Assembly: GCA_963930655.1 (NCBI GenBank) | Contig: OZ005611.1 | Location: 3,045,501-3,109,500, forward strand | Direction: 5' to 3' | Length of the DNA stretch: 64,000 nucleotides | Source of the DNA: Myrica gale | Lineage: Eukaryota; Streptophyta; Magnoliopsida; Fagales; Myricaceae | Part shown: one piece after another, positions 46,847-56,906 of the stretch | How the letters are laid out: each line of letters starts with the position of its first letter | Position numbering within the stretch: position 1 is the stretch's first letter | Notes under the pieces: model-generated | The model's input: the letters and a program-made list of their open reading frames with translations, nothing else | What the model was told of the DNA's origin: nothing | Databases searched by the model: none | Translations under genes and position numbers: made by a program

Positions 46847-47677
46847 TGATGTCAAAAATCACCACAATGCTCGGAAACTAAGTAATTCTGTAAGAATCAC
46901 CGAGGGGTGACCTCGGATCCGGAGACTCCGACGACCAAATTAGATCTTTGAGAAAGTGATGAGTATTTTGAGAATAAAATTAAGCATGTCTCTTTAATGT
47001 GGAGAATACCTGAGTTTTTATACATGTACCGGCGTTGTAGTTTTGTTAGGAGACTATCCCTTAAGATAATAGAGTTTCATTAGGAGAGTTTCCGAACAAG
47101 TAGGTTGTTTATGAGGAATCCTAGGACTGCCAGAGTCTTATTCTTGGTCGGATAGTCAATATACAATGTTCGCTAATAGGCCCGAGCCCGAGTGGTGGGG
47201 CTTGCCGAGGGTCGAGTATTTCATGGCCCATCAATAGTCTTCCTCTTTTCAACCTCAAAAACGATGCAGGTTGGACCGAAGATCGAGCCCCCCGATCGGG
47301 TTAGTTGTCCTACTGCTCTGTCTTGGCTCTCTTAGTGGTGTGGTCAGCCCTTCAGCAAGTGTGATCGAAGAGGGCGAAGGCTCGACAACCTCTGATCATG
47401 AGGAGAACCCTCGAATACCTACTTTATTTTTGCTTTTTCATAGGGGCGAACTATACCTCGACCGCCGCTGAGATCTAGTTTCGAGCAGGGTACTCGGGAG
47501 AAGTTCGACCGCTGCTGAGATCTCGCCCTGAGCAGAGTTTTCAGTGGAGTTTGACCAGACCTGAAAGGAAGAAGAAGAGAGGTCAGCCTCGAATCTAAAG
47601 ACTTCGATGCCTCAGTTAGATCTCAATAAGATTTTAGTATTAAAAGAGAAATTCAGCCTAAGAAAATATAAAGGGGG

Positions 47678-47897
47678 ACTTGCGATCGAGTTCCCTCTGC
47701 CCGGGTACGAGCCAGCGCAGAGTACTCGGGAGACTTGCGATTGAGTTCCCTATATCTGGGTGCCGGCACAGAGTACTCGAGAGACTTGCGATCGAGTTGA
47801 CCATTGCCCGGGTACGAGCCGGCGCATGGTACTTGGGATACTTGCAATCGAGTTGACCATTGCCCGGGTACAAGCCAACGCAGGGTACTCGGGAGAC
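47678..47897. repeat. Four 51-56 bp tandem repeats in the Gypsy 3' region
   Basis: Units start ACTTGCGATCGAGTT at 47678, 47733, 47784 and 47840 and contain CCGGGTACGAGCC...GTACTCGGGAG with substitutions. Degenerate earlier units (TCGAGCAGGGTACTCGGGAG) occur near 47480. Tandem repeats in the 3' untranslated part are known from Tat/Ogre-type elements. Confidence 0.85.
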
Positions 47898-48021
47898 TTA
47901 TGCGCTTGAATCGACTAGGAGCAAAATTATTTAGTATTCACCAAAAACTAGAAACATGAATATCAGAATGTCTCAAATAATAAAACAAGTATAAATCATA
48001 AAAAAACTACTGAAAATATTT

Positions 48022-48147
48022 CCGCGAGTGAGCGGTGTTCCATGGATTAGGGAAGCATTTCCCGTGCGAGTTCTCGAGGCGGTATGTCCCTGGCTGGGTG
48101 GTCTCCACCACTCTATAAGGGCCTTCCCAATTCGCATAGAATTTCCC
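48022..48147 (-). pseudogene. C-terminal end of Gypsy pol
   Basis: The minus strand reads GKFYANWEGPYRVVETTQPG and then TYRLENSHGKCFPNPWNTAH, the typical end of Tat-type integrase polyproteins. The rest of gag-pol is absent. Confidence 0.82.
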
Positions 48148-49087
48148 TTTAGTTAGAACTTTTAGAAAAAAAAAAACTTTTAGCGTAGAATGGAGTTACA
48201 AAAATTCAACATTTAAATTCAAAAAAATTCAAGAGAGGGAGACATCTATTCAATTAGTTCGGAAGAAAATAAACCAAAGCCTAAAAGAATTGCAAGAAGG
48301 TCAAAACCAATAAAAATGCACAATCCGATGGTTGGCAATAAATCATTGGTCCTATTTTTTAACGAATAAATCTCCATGTGAAAAATTAAGAACGTATGCA
48401 AGAAACACTAATTTTTAGCGTATAAAATCGTCCCTGCAAGCAATCTACGATATATCAGAATAAAATCCACATTAGTCATAAAAGGTGATAGAAATCCTCT
48501 ACCGACGATGTATCAAAATAAAAAACAAAGAACATCCTCCCTGAGAAGATCGTCAAAAGAATGATCAATTTTCTACCCACATGTTCCTAGATAACAATAG
48601 TAACAAGAGATACAATGAGATGATTACAAATCGTTGTGGTGAACGCAAAAATGTTTGAAGGTGGCTTTTTTCGAGATTCCCCACATACGGCGTTAACTGA
48701 TGATGTCAAAAATCACCACAATGCTCAGAAGCCAAGCAATCTTGCAAGAATCACCGAGGGGTGATCTCGGGTCCGGAGACTTCGACGGTCAAATTAGATA
48801 TTTGGGAAAGTGATGAGTCTTCTGAGAATAGAATTAAGTGTGTCTCTTTAATTAAGAGAATACCTGAGTTTTTATACTTGTACTGACGTTCTAGTCCCGT
48901 TAGAAGACTACCTCTTAAGGTAATAAAGTTTCATTAGGAGAGTTTCAAAACAAGTAGGTTGTTTAGGAGGAATCATATAACTGCTAGAGTCCTATTCTTG
49001 GTCGGATAATCAATATACGACGTTCGCTAATAAGCTCGAGCCTGAATGGTCGGACTTGCTGAGGGCCGAGTATTTCATAGCTCATTA

Positions 49088-50078
49088 GTCTGTATAAAGT
49101 TTAAGACAATATAAATATTATTCTGTATTCGTGTATCTTTCTTTACTTGAATTGAATTAGTAAATTGTAGTACTAGAAAATTGTATAGAATCCTAATGCA
49201 TAAATCTATTATCAAATCACGTATCAAATATTTTCTTTATCAAGTAAAGAGGATTTTATAATTTTCGAACATAACAAGAAAAATAATGAGAATAGGAAGA
49301 AAGAAAGAAAAAAGAAGAAGCGAAGTTGGCAAAAACGAAACACGAATTGAAATAATGGGAGTGGATTTTCACGTGTACCACGCATACTGCAGATTGTGAC
49401 CAAAGATTGCACGTTAATCAAAAAACGAAACTCTCATGGTGATCACGTTTTTCTTTATTAGATGAAAAATAGTATACTCCTCCTCCTCTCCTATTTATGG
49501 GAAATAATTAAATTGTATCATATAACTGATAATTTATCTCATTAGGCTCTATATAAGTTTTTTAAGAAATTATAGTTTTCCTTTAGATTGAGCCTTTAAA
49601 TTAGACAGAAAGTTAGATAGAAATGTCATTCCAAGATAAAATAAGAAAAAACAAATAGAACAATAAAATAAAATATATTGTTATTTACAAAATAGTACTT
49701 CTAATTTATATTATTTAATTTTTAATATTTTTATCTTGGATGAACATTTCAGTGATTTTTGTGTGTGTTAATTGTCATCTCAAATTGATGGTGAGTATTG
49801 ATATTTTTTGAAATTTATGAGCCGTAATTTACTATGATATTTTCCCTCATTATACAGGGTAAGCATATAATAATTGCCTGTTTCACAAGAGTAAGGAATA
49901 ATTAGTTAATTCACCATACTATATAAGCAAATATAAATACTTTTCGCTAAGAAGCCATTAGAAAGTCTTCTCATGTGGAATAGCAAGCCTTGTGTTAGTG
50001 CCGTAATACGATAATCTAAATAGAAAAAAATATAACTTCCACGATCAGTTATTTTTTTCTGCACAAAGCACAGCTACT
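49088..50078. other. AT-rich intergenic DNA
   Basis: Low-complexity A/T sequence. The last part should be the 3' flank of the GST pseudogene. No gene recognised. Confidence 0.45.
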
Positions 50079-50640
50079 TTACTGCTTAGATGGAGCCCCT
50101 TTCATTTTGGCCATAAGCATCTTAGCTAACTCTATAAGCTTGTCAGTCTCTGGCATACAATCCTTGACAGCACCATCCGCGCAAAACCTCCCAGCCCACT
50201 TAACCAGCCTAGGAGTCTTTGCTTCGTCCAGCAGCTTCACCTCACCCATCTTCTCTGTCGCCCTCAGCTACCCCAATGTGGACCCAAAAGCAATATCAAG
50301 GTACCCAATGCGATCTCCCCCAAAGAAAGGCTTCCCTTTGCTACACTTCTCGAAGGCTTCTTCCAACAGCACAATCCCTTCAGTCACCTGTTCGACCACC
50401 GCCTTCTTCTCCTCCCCTTTTAGATTTTTAATTTGTCTTATGGAAGGGAACATCTGCGCACCCATTTGAGATAATTTACAACTAGTGAGGAAAGAGAAAA
50501 TAAATAGAAAAATGATATGCGAAACAGCCTATTAGGAGTAAGTCGAAGTATATGTGATCTAACAAGTCCTTTGTTTCATTCCTTCATCTCCTACCTTATC
50601 ATCAACATAGGCAGCCCAGAATCGTTGTATTGCACGATCA

Positions 50641-50671
<31 letters not shown>

Positions 50672-50916
50672 TGGTCCAGACCTCGTCAATGTACTGGACA
50701 ATGACCAGAGACTCGCAGATGGGCTTGTCACCATGGATGAGAATCGGGACTTTCTTGTGGACCGGGTTGGACTGGAGAAGAAGCTGACTCTTTGATCCAA
50801 TCGTCTCTTCAAGGAACTCATAGTCAATAGCCTTGAGATTTAAGGGCAATCCGAGACCTCAACACACGCGGGCTCGGCCATACTCCCAGAACCTTGACGT
50901 CATCACTCTTTGCCAT
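50079..50916 (-). pseudogene. Tau-class GST pseudogene, tandem copy
   Basis: Same two-exon structure as the intact copy: exon 1 50916-50595 and exon 2 50453-50079, with the same donor/acceptor positions and the same 375-base exon 2. Exon 1 starts MAKSDDVKVLGVWPSP. One extra A in CTTAAATCTCAAG (near 50842; the intact copy has CTTAATCTCAAG) shifts the frame. In exon 2 the Trp of GSxLGWLRATEKM is replaced by a TAG stop at about 50271-50273. Beyond it the frame continues cleanly to GAPSKQ. The catalytic region also differs (PSPRVLRSR). The rest is well conserved, so inactivation is recent. Confidence 0.88.
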
Positions 50917-52198
50917 GATCAGTTCAGCCTCAGAATTGACAATCACAAACCTGCGCAAGATGGTCCGGTTCAGTGCGCGTGTCGTTGTGGGGCTCCCTAC
51001 TAAATAGTGAACGAAACAAGAGCTCAAAGAAGTGAGTGTGAATTTGGTACAGCACGTGAAGGGGTTATGTGAGCAGTGATGTCGTTGAAGGGTAGACAGG
51101 TGGGTGCCACTTTATTGCATTAATCCCTTCATTTAGCTCTTGATTAGTTTATTTGAGCAGAGAAGTGTTACACTTCCTGTTGCCAGGATAGAGCGGAGGG
51201 CGTGAGTGGCTGAAACTCCAACTACTGCTAAAATACTGTTCCAAACTTAACTGACTCCTCGGTAAACAGGAGGCTCTCTTTGGTGTTTCTTTCTTTAGCT
51301 TTTATTTTCTTTTTATTAAATCACTCTTTTCTAAGACTTGAAATTCTCTTCCAATTTTTTAATATCCTATCTACCCTTCTTCTTTTTTCGTTATAATATA
51401 ATTTTGATAACTTCCCAAAAAAAAATTCACATAAATTTTCTTTTTCCCATCCAAACAAGGAAGACTCGATGACTAGAAACGAAGTCCAGGAGGCTAGTGG
51501 GGCTCGTGGCCCCCAACCCCCAAACTCTACAAAAAAAAAAAATCAACCTTAAGTTTTAGGCTTTTTAAATATATTTTTTTAAAACTTTTTTTTCCATTTT
51601 GTCCCCAAAATATGATTTTATGGCTGCCCCATTGTACATTTCTGACTTTGTCCATTTCGGTGACATCGCAAGACTACGTTCAGGTTTAGAAAACAATAAA
51701 TGCAGCGATTTAAATTCTTTGTCAAATTACATGTCAATGTCCAAAAGAAAAATAGAAAAAAAGAAAACAGGATGCGTCCGGTGGTGGAAACACAAATGGA
51801 AATCAGCAGCTATGTCCTCGAGGTAGGTGTCCTTGTGCTCTGAGGATTGTGGAGAGATAGCCACTTAGATATAATAAAGATACTGTGAGTATCATAGGAG
51901 AATATTCTAATATGAACCTACACGTGGCATAACAGTAGAGAGACAAGTGAGGGAAGGAAAGTTCTAAGAAGCTGCCGGAGAGAGAGAGAGAGAGGGGAGA
52001 TAAGAACTAGTGTTACATAAGGGAATGAACATTGTACATAAGACTTTTTTTTTTATGTTGCTTTGATATATGAAATTTTTGAGCATTGCTTTCAAACAAC
52101 CGTGACCCCAAGTTCCAACCCTGGTTTTCCTGTTATGACACCAGTGGGCAGCGAATTTTTCAGCTCTTTGTGGCCCTCTCAATATATAAGCGAAGAAA
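50917..52198. other. Upstream of the GST pseudogene; no gene seen
   Basis: 50990-51130 is homologous to the promoter of the intact GST copy and lacks the hAT insertion. After 51480 transposon-like sequence appears (GGGGCTCGTGGCCCCCAACC). No gene. Confidence 0.5.
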
Positions 52199-52440
52199 AT
52201 GGTGTTGAGACATTTCGGAGGTAGTATATGTCGTACGTGCTCTATAGCAGATGATTAATGCCACAACAATCGACGAGAATGTCCTCAACGAGTGCCTAAA
52301 CGAGATTGCGCGGGCTCTTCTCCAAGCCGATGTGCCATTCAAGCTCGTCCGTGACATGAAGGACAACATCAAGAAGATCGTCAACCTCGACGTCCTGGCC
52401 GCTGGCCACAACAAGGACAACAAAGGCCGTTTCAATTGAC
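52199..52440 (+). pseudogene. SRP54 N-terminal fragment
   Basis: Starts at ATG 52199 with MVL..FGGSI, then RAL, a stop in place of Gln, and QM. It then matches the N domain of the 54-kDa signal recognition particle subunit: [52 protein letters not shown] 4-base insertion (CGTACGTGCT for CGTGCT near 52233) and a TAG codon break the start. After HNK the sequence diverges and ends at a stop at 52438-52440. No GTPase domain follows. It is a dispersed gene fragment, not a working gene. Confidence 0.82.
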
Positions 52441-52559
52441 ATAATTAAACAACATATTATCGTGTTAAATATAAAATGAAACGATTTGTATTGAAATTAT
52501 TTTTCTTACTCCATGAGAGAAAACTTTGCTCCAAATTATCAACTTCATCACATTCTAAC

Positions 52560-53120
52560 CAAAGCAGTCATGAACTGACTAGGTAAACGACATAAGCAAT
52601 GTCAGAATGTGTGACAGTGAGATAGATCAGATTCCCAACAAACTGTCGATACAAAGTCTCATCCATGGAAGAGGTTCGCCTAGCGAGAAGCTTGACATTG
52701 GTCTCAAGAGAGCTATATATTCGTATCTTTCCAAAGAGCTCTAAAGCATACTTGTAAGCCATCGGAACCAGACATCACCTCAGGTCCTCAAGTCCAAAGG
52801 AAATAACGTAGTGCACCCGGATGTTTCGTCTCAAAATTATGGTTCAAAAATTGTTGTGGAGTATATATGAATGCCTACAATATCATCACGGGTAGTAATC
52901 ATATCATTGACATATGACGAGAATAGAAATAATACCAAAAGGATTTTGCCGAATGAGAAGAGCTAGGGGAGAAGTACTCTTGCTGGGAGATGACATAACT
53001 AAATTTTGATGATCATGCATGAGGTGTCTTTTTGAGACTGTAAAGAGCACCATGAACGCGGCAAACCTTATTCGGAGGGCGTGCATATCTAGGTGGAAGT
53101 TTCATAAAAAACTCTTCAGC
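52560..53120 (-). pseudogene. Ty1/copia reverse transcriptase remnant
   Basis: Minus-strand blocks resemble copia polyprotein: near 53085 MKLPPRYARPPNKVC and ALYSLKKTPHA, and near 52650 YRQFVGNLIYLTVTHSDIAY. They lie in different frames with many stops. No LTRs were recognised nearby. Confidence 0.75.
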
Positions 53121-54419
53121 AAGAGGGGGACCAGATGTTGCACTCAGTAATCATGTATCTTGACACTACCTTACACAATGAAGAAATAACATAAATTAGT
53201 CTTGAATCCGAAACTTTTTGTGGGCGAATTCCAAATCACTCGAGAGAACGTCTATGAGTGATGTATAAGCTTGGAATTCAAAAGTTTTGTATTTTGTTTT
53301 TTTTCTCAATAATGCCTATAGGCTTTTATTGCATATTGGAACCATAGTACAAAGTATATCATAAAAGAACAAAATCAACAATGAATCCAAGCAAAGTCGG
53401 TTGCTAAATCAAGACTAGCGAGACCCAATAGAGATCGAAATACCATAAATGCTTTGTAATGAGCAGAGAGTGGTGGCCGGACACAATAGATAACGGCTAC
53501 CGACACCTATAGTTCTAGTATAGAAGAAACCATCATAGGACACAACTAAGCCTACCGGGGCGCCGGCGACGGGCCAGATTCAAAAGCTTTTTTGACTTGT
53601 GAATAAATCTAATAAATAAAAAAGCGGAAAGGGTCTGAAAATGCACGCGCACCCCTGTTTTGAACAGAATATGCCCCTTTTTTCAACCAGTGCGGTCGTT
53701 TATAATCCACTTTGAGAAAAAAAAAATTCACTCTAGTGGCTCAACAGTTCTCTAACTCTTTCGTTGTATCCCTCCCTGTTGTCATTGTTTTATATTTTCC
53801 CTGAGGACGTCCTTCAACGCATTCGAAAGCCATCTCTTTTAGTTTTCTTTTCCAAACAAGATGGGTTCACTTGCTGTTTGCTACTGCCTTTAATCAGCAG
53901 TTCTTTCCCTTTCACGAATCAGAATACTAACAATCTCTCAGAAAACTTAAGTGGGTTGTAGTTCTTATTCTCGATTAAAGCCTACTCCCTCATTGGTTTG
54001 GTTCTTTTTCGTTTTATAGATCTTCTTGTACATGTGCTTGCCTTCACAATTTTTTAAACCACGCTAAGAATTTGGACTACCAAAGTCAACTGAACTTTTG
54101 AATTGTTGCGTTGTTTTGGTATCAATTCCATCACAACCATAACTAATAAAGTTTGAATGTTTTGTCTTCCTCTGCTCCAACGTCAAATGATCAGTGACTG
54201 GTCTCACTTGTTTAAGTGTCCTTTCAGGAAGCTGAAGGGAAGGGCTGTTGTTCTTTCCCCTGTTGTTTCTTGTTCTTGTGTTTTCTTCTTTGGAGGATGA
54301 AAGATTATGATGCGCTCCTCGTTTTATTATATCACTTCCTACTACTTCATCTCACTTCTTATGCTCTTCCATTATGCACTGATTTAAGTACTCTCTGTCT
54401 CTCTTTCTCTCACATACAG
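53121..54419. other. No gene recognised
   Basis: Contains short open frames without recognisable motifs. T/C-rich sequence before 54419 forms the polypyrimidine tract of the following exon. Confidence 0.45.
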
Positions 54420-54727
54420 TCTTCACTACTGCAAGGGTTCCTTTAACTTGTGCCCATGACTCTCCAACCCCTTGCAGCTCCATACCAGGAAATTCTCAAC
54501 CGGCTTTCGGTTACATATATTCATTTGGGGAGGATAACAGGAAATATATTTTCATTTTAGCCAGCAGCGGTGTGTACAGAGTAGTTCGTCCAAGTCGCTG
54601 CAACTACACTTGCTCAAAGGAAAATGTAACAGCCGTTGCCTTTCCTTCTCCTTCAAGTGGAAAAATGTTGATTAACTCGCATTGGGTGCTCTCCGTTTTG
54701 TTCTCTTTTCTAGGCATTGTGCTGTAA
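54420..54727 (+). pseudogene. Orphan C-terminal exon of a HIPL-like GPI-anchored protein
   Basis: Follows an acceptor (TTTCTCTCACATACAG) in phase 2 and reads TTARVPLTCAHDSPTPCSS, then FGYIYSFGEDNRKYIFIL, then GVYRVVRPSRCNYTCSKEN. A hydrophobic C-terminus, WVLSVLFSFLGIVL, precedes the stop at 54725-54727. This matches the end of plant hedgehog-interacting-protein-like (HIPL1/2) glucose/sorbosone-dehydrogenase-type proteins, including a GPI-attachment tail. The large catalytic part that should precede it is not visible upstream, so this looks like a moved or leftover fragment. The exon itself is undamaged, so undetected distant upstream exons cannot be fully excluded. Confidence 0.68.
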
Positions 54728-56906
54728 TGTGAAAATCGTCTTGTCGAAATTTGATAGCGATGATGTTGTAAACGAAAACACGTACATATTTCTTCTCATC
54801 GTTTAGGTTTTGGGTGTTAAAGTGCCTACATTCTTTTGCTCCGTACAAACAAATGTAAACATACACAGGTCAGTAACAGAGGACACCGCATAAATAAGTG
54901 ACCTCTGGGTGTAACTTCCACCTTGAAGCAATTGATGTCCGACTCGAACGTATGGGAAAGGATCATAGTACTTGAAAGAACATAAGATTGCTACTCGAGA
55001 ACAGGACAAAAGTGGAGGCATGTCAACTTGAGAGGCAGTACACGGTAAGAAATCATCCGACAAGTAAATGCTCAGAAGTATAACTACAATCAATAAGATG
55101 AGAGGTATAGCGAACAAACAACTCTGCCTTGCAATAAACTGAATCAACATAAAATTTGTTTTGAATTTGCTCGACAAAGGATAATTAGGAAAAGACTAGC
55201 AAAAAAAGATTTGGATGAGGTATCCAAAATGGAGTTCAAAGTTCCTAAAAGACAAGGTGTCTTGCAATGCAGTGCCAGATTTTCAATAGGGCCCTTGGAT
55301 GTCCAATGATATGTATAGTTCATGGGGAGAAAAAGTTAATGCTCATACAGTAACGAAGAGGAGTTCTTGTTAGTTGAGGAGAGCTCTAGTCGATGAAGCC
55401 TCTTTTACAGCTGCCACAAAATCCCGGGGTACTCTTCCATTGCTGGAACTGTCCAAGTCAGGAGGTCATGACGCAATGTAGATGACTCTGATTTATGGTG
55501 AAATTGACACAAGCAGTCCAACTCATCTATTCTTCATCTAAAATTTGCCCTTGAGTGACTGTATTTTCCTTCGAACTGGTAATGCCCCAAAATTAGCTTC
55601 AGCTTCTCAGCTAAATGCCTCCACAGCAGCTTTATCTGGTGAGACCAATTCCTCCAACACAACCAAGATTCCTGCATCCATTTAAGTATGTAAAGATCGA
55701 GTGAATCAATGACACTAGAGAAAAATTTAAAATGGAAAAAGAAACTCAAATTCAGACACGAGAATAACAGGGGATGGGTGGTATTTGGGCTACCTTTCGT
55801 ATTCTTTACTGCGGTGGAAATCATGAAAAGAAACCATCATTGGAAACAAAGCATATTGAGAGAGCCGGTATATTTTTATGGGAGGCATATTTCATAATTG
55901 GTTAGCCAATCAACCCTCCAACCCATAGTTATAGCTGGTAGGGATTGTAACCATGTAAAACAACCTGAAACCAAAGTACACAAAGAAAAAGGGACTATGT
56001 TAAAATTGATATCAACATCACGATCCGAACAGGACACTGGAAACTCCATAAGATAATTAAATCAACAACTACCCCCCCCCCCCCCCCCACACACACACAC
56101 GCACACAACAAAACAGAAATAAAATAAAACAACTCATATATTGCGTATATGTCCTGATTGATAATCCATCAAGCAGAGGGTTCGAATCTCTGGTGGGAAT
56201 TTTTGAACCAGCGAAAAATATAGATGGTGCAAGGTTTTCTGTGAGATTATTCAGTCAAGTCAGATTGCCTTTGACAAAATCCACTAACATGACTCTTCTG
56301 TTGGGTCAAAAGCTGTATTGCCACAGACAAGTGTTCAGTAAATAAATATAATTTCTGATCTTTTAAAAGCATTAATATCTTCCACATGAAGTTGTCCGAA
56401 AAAGCCCTTTGTGCACATAGAGAATGATTCAGTTCTTTTGAGAAAAGAATAACATGTGGGTAAGATGAATTCAGAATTGAAATTACTATTGTTTCACATC
56501 TGTACTTATATCATCTCTGAAAAGCAACCAAATAGCAGAAATCTAGAAGGTTGCTTGAGTTATAAATCAGAAGACCTAGGGTTTTTCTTCTCCTGTCAAA
56601 GGGGGATCAACTTCCACCCTCGCCAAAATTAATCAACTTCCACAACAAAGTTGCTTGATAAAATTACATAAGTCCTACCAATTTTACAATGTCCATTAAT
56701 ACATGACACCACAGCATTCAACAGTTACTAAGAACTTCTGCAGTACATATGCTATATCTAGAAGCTAATGGACACCATTGCAGAGCGCCATATATAAAAA
56801 TTACCATGACTCCAGGGAGGTCAGGCAGTACGCCATGGAAACCCAAAGCAAACCAAAATCGACAGTTCCCTCCAGAAAAATGATTTCAATCACCAACAAT
56901 ATCCAA
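54728..56906. other. Region between HIPL-like fragment and PPR gene
   Basis: No gene recognised. The final 700 bases probably hold the 3' UTR of the minus-strand PPR gene. Confidence 0.45.
56072..56110. repeat. C17 homopolymer followed by (CA)n
   Basis: Seventeen C residues (56072-56088) followed by a run of AC dinucleotides. Confidence 0.9.

Larger units (their letters stand above)
46847..49087 (-). mobile_element. Tat-like Ty3/Gypsy deletion derivative
   Basis: Direct repeats 46847-47233 and 48701-49087 (387 bp each, roughly 85% alike by eye) begin TGATGTCAAAAATCACCAC; the first ends in CATCA. On the minus strand the right LTR is followed by GCCGTATGTGGGGAATC, like the GGCGCCGTCTGTGGGGA leader of plant Tat-type elements. 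The left LTR is preceded by the purine tract GAAAAGAGGAAGACTAT. Only the last part of pol remains. No target duplication could be recognised. Confidence 0.78.

Noticed and set aside
47271..47471. Plus-strand 66-codon frame with a signal-peptide-like start
   Set aside because: Lies in the untranslated 3' region of the minus-strand Gypsy remnant. Apparent hydrophobicity is likely chance.
54216..54446. Plus-strand 76-codon frame rich in Cys/Leu/Phe
   Set aside because: T/C-rich low-complexity sequence upstream of the HIPL-like exon; no HIPL catalytic motifs.
56072..56110. Poly-C plus CA run as a functional element
   Set aside because: Simple sequence whose exact length is prone to sequencing error. 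Nothing around it suggests function.
56150..56202. tRNA-like sequence with CAGAGGGTTCGAATCTCTG
   Set aside because: Only a T-arm-like hairpin is present. I could not form an acceptor stem, D-arm or anticodon arm upstream.
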